Counted from the stretch's first letter, positions 7,206 through 13,681 are shown. The stretch is DNA of 14,499 nt from Candidatus Dormiibacterota bacterium (GCA_955652585.1 CATPBF010000150.1:1-14499); one strand, 5' to 3'. The notes: a model not told the origin generated them from the sequence alone. Numbers and translations are program-made.

Positions 7206-7448
7206 GTGTCGGCGTATACGCTCCTCCAGCTCGTCGAGGTCCTGGCCTTCAGCGCGGTGCTCATGTTCGGCGTCCTGGTCCGATCGCCTAGCCTCGCGAT
7301 CCTCGGCGGTGGCTTCCTGATCGGCAAGGCCGTGCTCAACATCCTCGCGCCGGAAGGCGGGACGGTCTATCGGCGCTCCGTGATCGGATACACGCTGGGC
7401 GGGATCTTCGTGGTCATCGGCGTCGCCGCCGCGCACTTCCTCACGTAG
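7206..7448 (+). CDS. Small integral membrane protein, 80 aa
   Basis: The GTG at 7206 follows the upstream TAA with no gap, so it is read with the PLP enzyme. The protein is almost wholly hydrophobic, with three likely membrane spans: ~5-25 (LLQLVEVLAFSAVLMFGVLV), ~28-47 (LAILGGGFLIGKAVLNILA) and ~58-79 (VIGYTLGGIFVVIGVAAAHFL). A short polar loop EGGTVYRR separates spans two and three. I do not recognise a family. The consistent frame and the absence of a gap support a real gene. The reverse-strand 493-residue ORF over this area is a shadow of the plus-strand genes. No function is proposed. Confidence 0.7.
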   Translation: MSAYTLLQLVEVLAFSAVLMFGVLVRSPSLAILGGGFLIGKAVLNILAPEGGTVYRRSVIGYTLGGIFVVIGVAAAHFLT

Positions 7449-7481
7449 AAGCGGAATCGACGGCCGGGAGGCGCTGGTTCC

Positions 7482-7487
7482 TATCCT
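7482..7487 (+). promoter_or_regulatory. Candidate -10 (TATCCT) for leaderless cysM-like mRNA
   Basis: TATCCT ends 8 nt before the ATG at 7496, the same spacing as at fdxA and eno. There is no Shine-Dalgarno before this start. A weak TCGACG at 7457-7462 could be a -35 with a 19-bp spacer. It would separate the cysM-mec pair from the eno group. Confidence 0.4.
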
Positions 7488-7495
7488 GTGACGAG

Positions 7496-8413
7496 ATGGC
7501 ACAGCGAACCGTGAGTGCGGGCATCATCGGGCTGATCGGCAACACTCCGCTCCTTCGAGTCCGGCTGTTCGAGCACGACTTCCCTGGTCTCGAGGTCTAT
7601 GCCAAGGCCGAGTGGTTCAACCCGGGCGGCTCGGTCAAAGATCGCGCCGCGCTGTCGATGATCGTTGACGGCGAGCAGCGCGGGGAGCTCACCCACCGCA
7701 AGACGATCATCGACTCCACCTCGGGCAACACCGGGATCGCGTACGCGATGGTCGGCGCGGCCAAGGGGTACCGGGTCAAGCTGGTGATGCCCGGCAACGT
7801 TAGCGCTGAGCGCAAAGCGCTGGTCACCGCTTACGGCGCCGAGATCGTCTACAGCGACGCGCTGGAGGGATCGGACGGCGCGATCAGGATGGTTCGCGAG
7901 CTGGTCGCGAGCGAGCCGCACCGCTACTTCTACCCCGACCAGTACTCGAATCCGGCCAACGTCCGCGCGCACTACGAGGGCACTGCGATGGAGATCCTCG
8001 CGCAGACCTCCGGACGCATCACGCACTTCATCGCCGGACTCGGCACCACCGGCACCTTCGTCGGCACGTCGCGACGGTTGAAAGAGCACGACGCGTCCAT
8101 TCGCACCATCGCGGTCGAGCCCGAGGACTCATTTCACGGCCTGGAGGGTCTGAAGCACCTGCCCACGGCCATCGTGCCGAAGATCTGGGATCCGAGCGTC
8201 GCCGACGAGATCTGGGGAGCGCCCACAGAGCCGGCGTACGATCTCGCACGCACGCTCGCCCGCACCGAGGGCCTGCTGGTCGGGCACTCGAGCGGCGCCG
8301 TGCTGTGGGCGGTGCGCCGCCTGGCCGAGACAGTCCGCGAAGGCGTGGTGGTCACGGTGTTCCCGGACTCGGGCGACCGCTACCTCTCGACCGGCCTCTA
8401 CGGCGAACGGTGA
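7496..8413 (+). CDS. cysM: PLP-dependent cysteine synthase / cystathionine beta-synthase family (CysM-like)
   Basis: A 305-aa fold-type II PLP enzyme that replaces a leaving group on a serine derivative with a sulfur nucleophile. Visible features are LIGNTPLLRV (N-terminus), NPGGSVKDRAA with the PLP Lys48, STSGNTGIA (74-82), GLGTTGTFVGT (PLP phosphate loop), AVEPEDS, and SSGAVLWA/PDSGDRYLSTGLY at the end. MPGNVSAERKxLVxAYGAEI resembles mycobacterial CysM, which uses O-phosphoserine and the thiocarboxylated carrier CysO. The following mec-like gene supports that reading. It stops at YLSTGLYGER and lacks the C-terminal tail that closes over the active site in M. tuberculosis CysM. A standard sulfide-using synthase, or a CBS partner of the upstream gamma-family enzyme, remains possible. 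It ends in a GTGA overlap with the mec-like gene. Confidence 0.85.
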   Translation: MAQRTVSAGIIGLIGNTPLLRVRLFEHDFPGLEVYAKAEWFNPGGSVKDRAALSMIVDGEQRGELTHRKTIIDSTSGNTGIAYAMVGAAKGYRVKLVMPGNVSAERKALVTAYGAEIVYSDALEGSDGAIRMVRELVASEPHRYFYPDQYSNPANVRAHYEGTAMEILAQTSGRITHFIAGLGTTGTFVGTSRRLKEHDASIRTIAVEPEDSFHGLEGLKHLPTAIVPKIWDPSVADEIWGAPTEPAYDLARTLARTEGLLVGHSSGAVLWAVRRLAETVREGVVVTVFPDSGDRYLSTGLYGER

Positions 8414-8820
8414 AGATCCGCCGGAGCGCTATAGAGGCGATCGAGGCGCACGGCGCCGAAGGCTACCCCGACGAGATCTGCGGCGTCATGCTCGGAACTC
8501 TGGCCGACCGCGTCGTCTCCGAGGTGCGTCGCGCCCGGAACATCATCGTCGAGCGGTCGCGCGATCGTTACGAGATCGACCCGCGCGACCACATCCGCAT
8601 CCAGCGCGAAGCGGACGCGAGCGGCCTGGACATCGTCGGCTATTACCACAGCCATCCGGACCACCCCGCTCAGGCCTCACGGTTCGACACCGAACGAGCT
8701 TGGGCGGGCTATGTGTACGTGATCGTCTCGATCCAGGGTGGCAAACCGGTCGACGCGAACGCGTTCGTGGCCGAGCAGGACGGCGGTCCTTTTCGCTCCG
8801 AGCCACTCGAAGTCACCTGA
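8410..8820 (+). CDS. mec: JAMM/Mov34 Zn metallopeptidase, Mec+-like
   Basis: A 136-aa single-domain JAB1/MPN peptidase. The JAMM signature is complete: Glu22 (DEICGVMLG), His80-Ser-His82, Ser90 and Asp93 in YYHSHPDHPAQASRFD, i.e. E...HxH-x10-D with His80, His82 and Asp93 as zinc ligands. In M. tuberculosis the related Mec+ releases cysteine from the C-terminus of the CysO-cysteine adduct made by CysM. The GTG at 8410 overlaps the cysM-like TGA, so the pair is translationally coupled, which strongly suggests the same pathway. No CysO/MoaD-like carrier ending in Gly-Gly is found in the window. A more general role in deconjugating a ubiquitin-like protein is the alternative. The gene ends 12 bp from the convergent zinc-ribbon gene, with no obvious terminator. 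Confidence 0.87.
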   Translation: MKIRRSAIEAIEAHGAEGYPDEICGVMLGTLADRVVSEVRRARNIIVERSRDRYEIDPRDHIRIQREADASGLDIVGYYHSHPDHPAQASRFDTERAWAGYVYVIVSIQGGKPVDANAFVAEQDGGPFRSEPLEVT

Positions 8821-8832
8821 ACCGTCCTTCGA

Positions 8833-9042
8833 CTAGGGGGGTCGCGGGATCTCCGGTTTCGGTGTCTTAGACATCGGGGCGCCGACGGCCGTGGCCTCGA
8901 TGCAGTGGGGGCAGTGGCCGTGGACTCCTCCAGTGGGATCTACGGCCCAGCCAACCAGTGCGTGCCCGCGGCCGCAGATAGCACAGGGCGGAGGCGCGAT
9001 CACCGGGTCGATGAGTCGATGCCAGATTCGGCTCAAGACCAT
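8833..9042 (-). CDS. Zinc-ribbon mini-protein (CxxC...CxxC), 69 aa
   Basis: ATG at 9042 overlaps the end of the DUF427 gene by 10 nt; a TTG at 9038, if instead in use, lies in another frame, and the in-frame TTG at 9036 would shorten it by two residues. The protein has two Cys pairs, PCAIC (Cys20, Cys23) and CPHC (Cys44, Cys47), separated by 20 residues containing GWAVDPTGGVHGH, a typical zinc-ribbon layout. The tail is Lys/Pro-rich (SKTPKPEIPRPP). There is no membrane segment or signal. The frame stays open upstream to 9228, but that part lies over DUF427 and reads as a shadow. The overlap suggests co-translation with DUF427. Function is not known; small zinc ribbons often bind nucleic acid or a partner protein. 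Confidence 0.6.
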   Translation of the reverse strand: MVLSRIWHRLIDPVIAPPPCAICGRGHALVGWAVDPTGGVHGHCPHCIEATAVGAPMSKTPKPEIPRPP

Positions 9043-9824
9043 GGAGTGCGCGGCCGTTCCAGTCGCTCTCCATCCACTTCCAGGTCGACGCGCTCGTTGA
9101 AGAACGCGATCAGGTTCTCGATCTTCGGGCACTCGGGGATCGGCGCCTCGTAAGACCAGGCGAGATCGGGGTGCACGGTGCCTGTCGCGTTCACCGACCA
9201 GTACGAGGCGACCCCTTTGTAAGGGCAACGTGAGATGGTCTGGGTCGGCTCTAACAGGTCCATCCTGACGTCCAGCCTAGGAATGTAATACCTCGTTGGA
9301 AGGCTGGTCTCGAACAGCAGCCGAGGCCTGTGCGTCTCGGCCACCAGCTCAGCCCCAATGCTGACCTTCACGTGCCGCGACGAGTTGAGCACGTCCACGC
9401 GGTGATACGGATCGCGTGGATGGACGAACACCTGGTCATCCTCCTCATACCAGGCGTCCATGCGGTGCCATCGGAACACGACCAGCTCGGCCAGGGGTTC
9501 AAGACCCTCGGGCGGCTGCGGGAAGGTCCACATCGCGTCCTCTTTGACCTTGTCCCCGGCCGCCACAGACCAGCGTTCGACCTCGCCGAGGCCGGGCATC
9601 GACATCGATCCCGATGCACGCGCCAGGTCCAGGCGCGCGTCTTCGCGGGGGAAGGCGTAGGAGTTGAATGGAGGGGGCAGGTAGAGCAGCTGGGCTTGTG
9701 TGCTGTCCGCAACCGTCGTGCCTCCGAGCAGCGCCCGGATCCGGCGCCCGGTCGTCTCGAGGTGAACGCGCCCCCCATGCGTGGTCCACATGTGATACGA
9801 GGCCTCGAACATGCCTTCTTGCAT
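9033..9824 (-). CDS. Protein with two DUF427 domains
   Basis: A 263-aa soluble protein. The second half (from ~143) is a clear DUF427 domain: RVDVLNSSRHVKVSIG, ETHRPRLLFETSLPTRYYIPRLDVRMDLL, CPYKGVASYWSV, DLAWSYEAP and IAFFNERVDLEVDGE. The first half repeats the pattern more weakly (GGRVHLETTGRRIRALLGGTTVADSTQAQLLYLP and SYAFPREDARLDL), giving a tandem architecture often seen in this family. The family's biochemical function is not established. The ATG at 9824 is preceded by GGGGAGG (9837-9831) with 6 nt spacing, a strong Shine-Dalgarno in contrast to most other starts here. It diverges from der with 95 bp between. The downstream zinc-ribbon ORF overlaps its stop. Confidence 0.88.
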   Translation of the reverse strand: MQEGMFEASYHMWTTHGGRVHLETTGRRIRALLGGTTVADSTQAQLLYLPPPFNSYAFPREDARLDLARASGSMSMPGLGEVERWSVAAGDKVKEDAMWTFPQPPEGLEPLAELVVFRWHRMDAWYEEDDQVFVHPRDPYHRVDVLNSSRHVKVSIGAELVAETHRPRLLFETSLPTRYYIPRLDVRMDLLEPTQTISRCPYKGVASYWSVNATGTVHPDLAWSYEAPIPECPKIENLIAFFNERVDLEVDGERLERPRTPWS

Positions 9825-9830
9825 CGGCTA

Positions 9831-9837
9831 CCTCCCC
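9831..9837 (-). promoter_or_regulatory. Strong ribosome binding site for the DUF427 gene
   Basis: Minus-strand GGGGAGG lies 6 nt before the ATG at 9824. It fixes this start over the nearby internal ATG at 9812. It is the clearest Shine-Dalgarno in the window. Confidence 0.7.
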
Positions 9838-9880
9838 GCGTGCCCGCGCACGCTCTGGATTCAACCGTACTCCACAACCG

Positions 9881-9893
9881 ACGGCGACGCCGT
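9881..9893. repeat. Short inverted repeat between the DUF427 and der genes
   Basis: ACGGC-GAC-GCCGT forms a 5-bp dyad with a 3-nt centre in the 95-bp divergent gap, about 27 bp before der and 57 bp before the DUF427 gene. It could be a protein site or chance in GC-rich DNA. No clear -35/-10 pair for der was found in this gap. Confidence 0.25.
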
Positions 9894-9919
9894 AGAGCCA
9901 AAGCTGGCCTAATTGATCC

Positions 9920-11302
9920 ATGTCCAGGCCGATCGTCGCCATCGTGGGCCGCCCCAACGTCGGCAAATCGACGCTTTTCAATCGCGTCCTCGGCTGGCGC
10001 AAGGCGATCGTCGACCCCCAGTCGGGTCTGACTCGCGACCGCCTCTACGGGATCGCGGAGTGGCGCGGCCGCGAGTTCTCGATCGTCGATACCGCAGGCC
10101 TCGACCTCGACGGAGGCAAGGATGAATCGCGTGCCGCGATCGAGGCGCAGACGCAGGTGGCAATCGAGCAGGCCGACGTCATCGTGCTGTTGCTTGATGT
10201 CCGTGAAGGGCTGACTCCTCTGGATAGAGAGATCGTGGGTCTCCTGCGCCGGTCGGGCCGTCGTGTACTGGTCGCCGCGAACAAGGCAGACTCGCCCGGC
10301 AATCGGCATTTCGCGCACGAGATCTCTGAGCTGGGATTCGACGAGCCCAGCCTCGTCTCCGCTCAGCATGGCCTCGGCGTCGGCGATTTCCTCGACCGGG
10401 TCATCGAAGAGCTGCCGCCACCGGCCGAAGAGCCCGAGGTGGACACGAAGGCAGACCGGCTGGCGATCATGGGCCGCCCCAACGTCGGCAAGTCATCCCT
10501 GTTGAATGCGTTGCTGGGTGACGAGCGCGCGCTCGTCAGCCCGCTGCCCGGGACCACGCGGGACCCGGTGGACACCGAGCTCGTCTACGACGGCGTTCCG
10601 GTGGTGCTGGTCGACACCGCGGGCATTCGCCGGAAGTCGACCGCCCGCGACCGGCTGGAGCAGTACAGCCTGCTGCGGGGTATCCACGCGATGGAGCGGG
10701 CGGACGCTGTCCTCCTCGTGCTCGATGCATCGGCCGGCGTCCTGGCCCAGGACCAGCACGTGGCCGGCTATGCATTGGAGGCAGGCAAAGGTCTTGTGAT
10801 CGTGGTCAACAAGATCGACCTGGTCGAGCCCGCCCACCGCAAGGCCGCGTACTGGCGAACCGCGCTCCTCAGGAGCTTCAAGTTCGCGCCCTTCGCGCCC
10901 ATCGTGACGGTGTCCGCGAAAACCAAGGAGGGGATTCGGTCCGTCATCCCGTCGGCCCTCGAGGTCGTGGGTCAGCGCCGCATCAAGATCCCGCCCAACG
11001 AGCTCAATCGTGTCCTGCGCCAGGCCTTCGTCGAGCACCCACCGCCGAGCTACAAGGGGCGTCGCCTGCGGCTCGGTTACGCCACCCAGGCGGCGTCCGA
11101 GGCGCCGACGGTCGTGATGTTCGTCAACGATGTCGGCTTGCTCCACTTTTCCTACCGGCGATACCTGGAGAAGGCAATCCGGGAGCGGTTCGGCCTCATG
11201 GGCAACCCGTTGAAGCTCGTCCTGCGGGCGGGCACAGACAGGCGGACAGGCAAGGCCGGCGCCAAAACCGGAGCCAAGACCGGAACCAAGACCCGGGCCT
11301 AG
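9920..11302 (+). CDS. der: GTPase Der (EngA), ribosome assembly factor
   Basis: A 460-aa protein with the unique double-GTPase layout of Der, which binds the 50S subunit during its assembly. G domain 1 has VGRPNVGKSTLFNR (P-loop, ~9-22), DTAGL and ANKAD. G domain 2 has MGRPNVGKSSLLN (~184-196), DTAGI and VNKID. The C-terminal KH-like domain runs from ~355, with NELNRVLRQAF, KGRRLRLGYATQA and SYRRYLEKAIRERFGLMGNPLKL. The last ~20 residues are a Lys/Thr/Gly tail with three GxKT units, probably RNA-contacting (inference). The ATG at 9920 gives MSRPIVAIVGRPNVGKS, the normal start. There is no strong Shine-Dalgarno; TAATTG at 9910 is the only AT-rich element near. It diverges from DUF427 and is followed after 64 bp by a two-component system. 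Confidence 0.96.
   Translation: MSRPIVAIVGRPNVGKSTLFNRVLGWRKAIVDPQSGLTRDRLYGIAEWRGREFSIVDTAGLDLDGGKDESRAAIEAQTQVAIEQADVIVLLLDVREGLTPLDREIVGLLRRSGRRVLVAANKADSPGNRHFAHEISELGFDEPSLVSAQHGLGVGDFLDRVIEELPPPAEEPEVDTKADRLAIMGRPNVGKSSLLNALLGDERALVSPLPGTTRDPVDTELVYDGVPVVLVDTAGIRRKSTARDRLEQYSLLRGIHAMERADAVLLVLDASAGVLAQDQHVAGYALEAGKGLVIVVNKIDLVEPAHRKAAYWRTALLRSFKFAPFAPIVTVSAKTKEGIRSVIPSALEVVGQRRIKIPPNELNRVLRQAFVEHPPPSYKGRRLRLGYATQAASEAPTVVMFVNDVGLLHFSYRRYLEKAIRERFGLMGNPLKLVLRAGTDRRTGKAGAKTGAKTGTKTRA
11258..11293 (+). repeat. Three 12-bp tandem units in the der 3' end
   Basis: Units GGCGCCAAAACC, GGAGCCAAGACC and GGAACCAAGACC are in frame and encode GAKT-GAKT-GTKT. This is a basic, low-complexity tail extending Der. 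Copy number may vary between strains. Confidence 0.65.
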
Positions 11303-11308
11303 CTCGTT

Positions 11309-11314
11309 TACATT
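11309..11314 (+). promoter_or_regulatory. Candidate -10 (TACATT) for the response regulator gene
   Basis: TACATT lies 7 nt after the der stop codon and 52 nt before the ATG at 11367. It would give a leader of roughly 45 nt. No good -35 is visible. Motif-only evidence. Confidence 0.3.
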
Positions 11315-11316
11315 TC

Positions 11317-11356
11317 CATCACGTCCGGACCACATCCGGATGACGGGATGGTGATG
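11317..11356 (+). repeat. Nested inverted repeat upstream of the response regulator
   Basis: CATCAC (11317-11322) pairs with GTGATG (11351-11356), and between them two TCCGGA copies are separated by CCACA. It lies in the short gap after der. It might act as a terminator-like stem without a U-run, a leader hairpin, or an operator for autoregulation; the sequence does not decide. Confidence 0.35.
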
Positions 11357-11366
11357 TATTGATGGT

Positions 11367-12065
11367 ATGGCCGCCGTGAGCTTCAAGGTCCTGGTCGTCG
11401 ATGACGAGGCGCACATCGTCGAACTCGCCCGTCTCTACCTTTCGCGCGAGGGCTACGAGGTGGAGGGAGTGGGGGATGGGACGCAGGCCCTGACGCGCTT
11501 TGCGCAGATCAAGCCGGACCTCGTGATCCTCGACATCATGCTGCCCGGAACGGATGGCATCAGCATCTGCAAGGAGATTCGCAAGCAGAGCCAGGTGCCG
11601 ATCATCATGCTCACGGCCCGGGACGAGGTCACCGACAAGGTCGTCGGCCTCGAGGTGGGCGCAGACGATTACCTGACCAAGCCCTTCCATCCCCAGGAGC
11701 TGGTGGCACGCGCCAAGGCACTGCTGCGGAGGGCCAGGCTCGAGCCGGACCAACCCAAGCTGATCAGGGCGGGCAAGCTCGAGGTCGACCTCGAGCGCCA
11801 CGAGGTCCGCCAGGGCGCCTCTAGAGTCCAGCTCAGGCCCAAGGAGTTTGACCTGCTGGCGCTGCTGGCGCGGCATCCCGGCCGGGTGTTCCAGCGCAGC
11901 GAGCTGCTCGACCTCGTCTGGGGCTACGACTTTCCGGGCTACACACGCACCGTGGACGTACACGTCCAGCAGGTCCGCGAGAAGCTGGCCGCCGCGAGGA
12001 TCTCGGACCCGAGCATCCAGACGGTTTGGGGCGTCGGCTACCGGCTGGAGCTGGCGGCGACCTGA
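11367..12065 (+). CDS. OmpR/PhoB-family response regulator
   Basis: A 232-aa DNA-binding regulator. The receiver domain (~6-120) has acidic Asp12 and Asp13, phospho-acceptor Asp56 in VILDIMLPG, Thr83 in MLTARDE and Lys105 in YLTKPF, all intact. The C-terminal winged helix (~135-230) shows LRPKEFDLLALLARHPGRVFQRSELLDLVWG, the transactivation loop, the recognition-helix region TRTVDVHVQQVREKL and the closing WGVGYRLE. Length is typical. It is followed directly by its sensor kinase, so it forms a two-component system with it; the target genes are unknown. The ATG at 11367 lacks a clear Shine-Dalgarno. A nested inverted repeat lies just upstream. TGA at 12063-12065 overlaps the kinase reading frame. 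Confidence 0.94.
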   Translation: MAAVSFKVLVVDDEAHIVELARLYLSREGYEVEGVGDGTQALTRFAQIKPDLVILDIMLPGTDGISICKEIRKQSQVPIIMLTARDEVTDKVVGLEVGADDYLTKPFHPQELVARAKALLRRARLEPDQPKLIRAGKLEVDLERHEVRQGASRVQLRPKEFDLLALLARHPGRVFQRSELLDLVWGYDFPGYTRTVDVHVQQVREKLAAARISDPSIQTVWGVGYRLELAAT

Positions 12066-13552
12066 GCCTCCGCCTCCGTCTGCTTGCCGCCGCCGCCGGC
12101 ATTGTGGCCGTGAGCCTGCTCTTGAGCGGGGCGCTGACGTGGGTGCTGGTGCGCGACCTCGAGCTGCAGTCGGCGCAGGACCAGCTCGATCGGTCGATCC
12201 TCGTCGCGCGCCCCCTGATCCAACACCAGGAATGCCTGCTTCGCGTCGGGGCGGTGACGAATGCGGGCGCGGCTACGTGCCGCCTCGACGATCCGATCGA
12301 CTACCAGGCGCGCTTGGACCTTCTGGCATCGCAGCTTGGCACCAGCCGGCTTCTGCTTCTCAACCGCCAGGGCCGGGTGGTCTTCGACAGCGGCAGCGCG
12401 GACACGAGCGGCCAGGCCATCTCCGTGACGCCGTCAAAACGAGTGACAGGGGTCGCGGAGGCGCGGACCACGCTTGGAGGCCAGACCTACCTCGTCGCGG
12501 CGACCACGATCACACCCACGCGAGATCCATTGGGGGCTGCGTACGTCGTGCTCGGGCTGCCCCAGGGAGCCTTTGCCGCGGCTGCGGCCAGCGACTTGGT
12601 CCCCAGGCTGCTGCTGGCGGGCGGAGCGGCGCTGTTGCTCGCGATACTCTTGGTGCTGCTCGTGAGCCGCTCGCTCACGCGTCCGCTCGGAAAGCTGGCC
12701 GCGGCCGCCGAAGACATCGCGGCCGGCCACTACTCACGCCGCGTTGGCATCCGCGGGACCGACGAGATCGGGAAGCTGGGGTCGGCTTTCGACCGCATGG
12801 CGGAGGCGGTAGAGCGCGCGCGCAGGGTCCAGCGTGAGTTTCTCGCCAATGTCTCGCACGAGCTCAAGACTCCGTTGACGAGCCTGATCGGATTCAGCCA
12901 GGCGCTCGTCGACGGGAGCATCAAGACCGAAAAGGAGCGGGCGCGCGCCGCGACCGTGGTCCATGAGGAGTCGGAACGCGTGCTGCGCATGGCGCAGGAG
13001 CTTCTCGACCTCGCCCGAGTCGAGGCCGGATCGATCTCGTTCCACATCACGGCGGTCGACCTCGGCGGCCACCTTCAGCAGGGGCTAGAGATCGTGCGGC
13101 CGCGCGCGGACGCCCGTGGGCTTGCGCTCGACCTAGACGTGCCCAACGACATTCCTCCAGTGGCCGCCGACCCCGAGCGGCTGCACCAGATCCTCGACAA
13201 CCTGCTGGACAACGCCGTCAAATACGCGCCGTCTGGAGCCACGGTCACCGCGAGCGCGCGGCGGGTGGGGAACTCGGTGGAGGGGGTCGTCACCAACCCC
13301 GCCGGCCCGCATCCACCCGACCCGGACCGCATGTTCGAGCGCTTCTATCGCGCGGATCCGTCACGTTCAGCGGCAGCGGGTGGGGTCGGGCTCGGACTCG
13401 CGATCTCGCGCGAGCTGGCGACCGCCATGGGCGGGCGGCTGTGGGCCGACATCGACGGCTCAGGTGCCCTGCACATGCACCTCACGCTGCCCGCAGCGAA
13501 GGGTCGCCAGGTGGAACCACTGCCGCCGCCGGCATCGGCGTCCGCCGCCTAA
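12026..13552 (+). CDS. Sensor histidine kinase with HAMP domain
   Basis: Up to 508 aa. A first membrane span (LLAAAAGIVAVSLLLSGALTWVLV) is followed by an extracytoplasmic sensor region of ~150 residues and a second span ~194-214. HAMP (SLTRPLGKLAAAAEDIAAGHYSRRV) leads to the HisKA site FLANVSHELKTPL with phospho-acceptor His278. The ATPase domain has DNLLDNAVKYAPSG (N box), FERFYRAD (F box) and GVGLGLAIS (G2 box). The G1 box is unusual: NPAGPHPP replaces DxGxGIP, as in VanS-like kinases carrying Asn there. The start is uncertain. The listed coordinate is TTG at 12026, overlapping the regulator by 40 nt. A CTG at 12062 (CTGA overlap) would give MSLRLRLLAAAAG, a more natural kinase N-terminus. 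It forms an operon with the regulator upstream; the stimulus is unknown. Confidence 0.93.
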   Translation: MGRRLPAGAGGDLSLRLRLLAAAAGIVAVSLLLSGALTWVLVRDLELQSAQDQLDRSILVARPLIQHQECLLRVGAVTNAGAATCRLDDPIDYQARLDLLASQLGTSRLLLLNRQGRVVFDSGSADTSGQAISVTPSKRVTGVAEARTTLGGQTYLVAATTITPTRDPLGAAYVVLGLPQGAFAAAAASDLVPRLLLAGGAALLLAILLVLLVSRSLTRPLGKLAAAAEDIAAGHYSRRVGIRGTDEIGKLGSAFDRMAEAVERARRVQREFLANVSHELKTPLTSLIGFSQALVDGSIKTEKERARAATVVHEESERVLRMAQELLDLARVEAGSISFHITAVDLGGHLQQGLEIVRPRADARGLALDLDVPNDIPPVAADPERLHQILDNLLDNAVKYAPSGATVTASARRVGNSVEGVVTNPAGPHPPDPDRMFERFYRADPSRSAAAGGVGLGLAISRELATAMGGRLWADIDGSGALHMHLTLPAAKGRQVEPLPPPASASAA

Positions 13553-13565
13553 CGAACAAGAAACT

Positions 13566-13588
13566 GGGAAGAGGGGAGTGGGGGAGGG
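13566..13588 (+). other. G-quadruplex-type G-run cluster
   Basis: Four G-runs of 3, 4, 5 and 3 bases with spacers of 4, 3 and 1 nt follow the sensor kinase stop, meeting the usual G3+N1-7 pattern. It lies ~60 bp upstream of the -35 of the DUF222 gene. Whether it folds is not shown. Confidence 0.4.
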
Positions 13589-13647
13589 CCTGGAGGCGGA
13601 GTGCACACCGGGCGACAATTGGCGCGAAAATTTCTCGCTGTAAATGC

Positions 13648-13675
13648 TTGACACCGAACATCAGTTCGCTACAAT
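13648..13675 (+). promoter_or_regulatory. Near-consensus promoter of the DUF222 gene
   Basis: An exact -35 TTGACA (13648-13653), 16-bp spacer and -10 TACAAT (13670-13675) precede the ATG at 13682 by 6 nt. Transcription would begin at or next to the start codon, so the mRNA is probably leaderless. An imperfect palindrome at 13624-13638 lies just upstream. This is the strongest promoter by consensus in the window. Confidence 0.75.
13655..13668. promoter_or_regulatory. LexA (SOS) box
   Basis: CGAAC-ATCA-GTTCG is a perfect 5-bp dyad with a 4-nt centre and matches the Gram-positive/actinobacterial SOS box (CGAAC-N4-GTTCG). It fills most of the spacer between the -35 and -10 of the DUF222 promoter, the classic place for repression by steric block. 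Confidence 0.75.
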
Positions 13676-13681
13676 ACAAAC

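Noticed and set aside
6021..7502. Minus-strand ORF of 493 codons opposite the PLP enzyme and membrane protein
   Set aside because: It is rich in Arg/Asp/Glu/His, as expected from reading GC-rich genes backwards, and it covers clear plus-strand motifs.
8754..8772. GAACGCGTTC palindrome inside the mec-like gene as a second LexA box
   Set aside because: The half-sites are only 2 nt apart instead of 4 and it is within coding sequence.
8821..8832. Bidirectional terminator between the convergent mec-like and zinc-ribbon genes
   Set aside because: The gap is 12 bp and I see no stem-loop or T-run there.
13624..13638. Imperfect palindrome GCGAAAATTTCTCGC as an operator
   Set aside because: Arms of 7 with one mismatch, and AT-rich centre; it may simply be promoter-upstream AT-rich DNA. 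Not enough to name a regulator.
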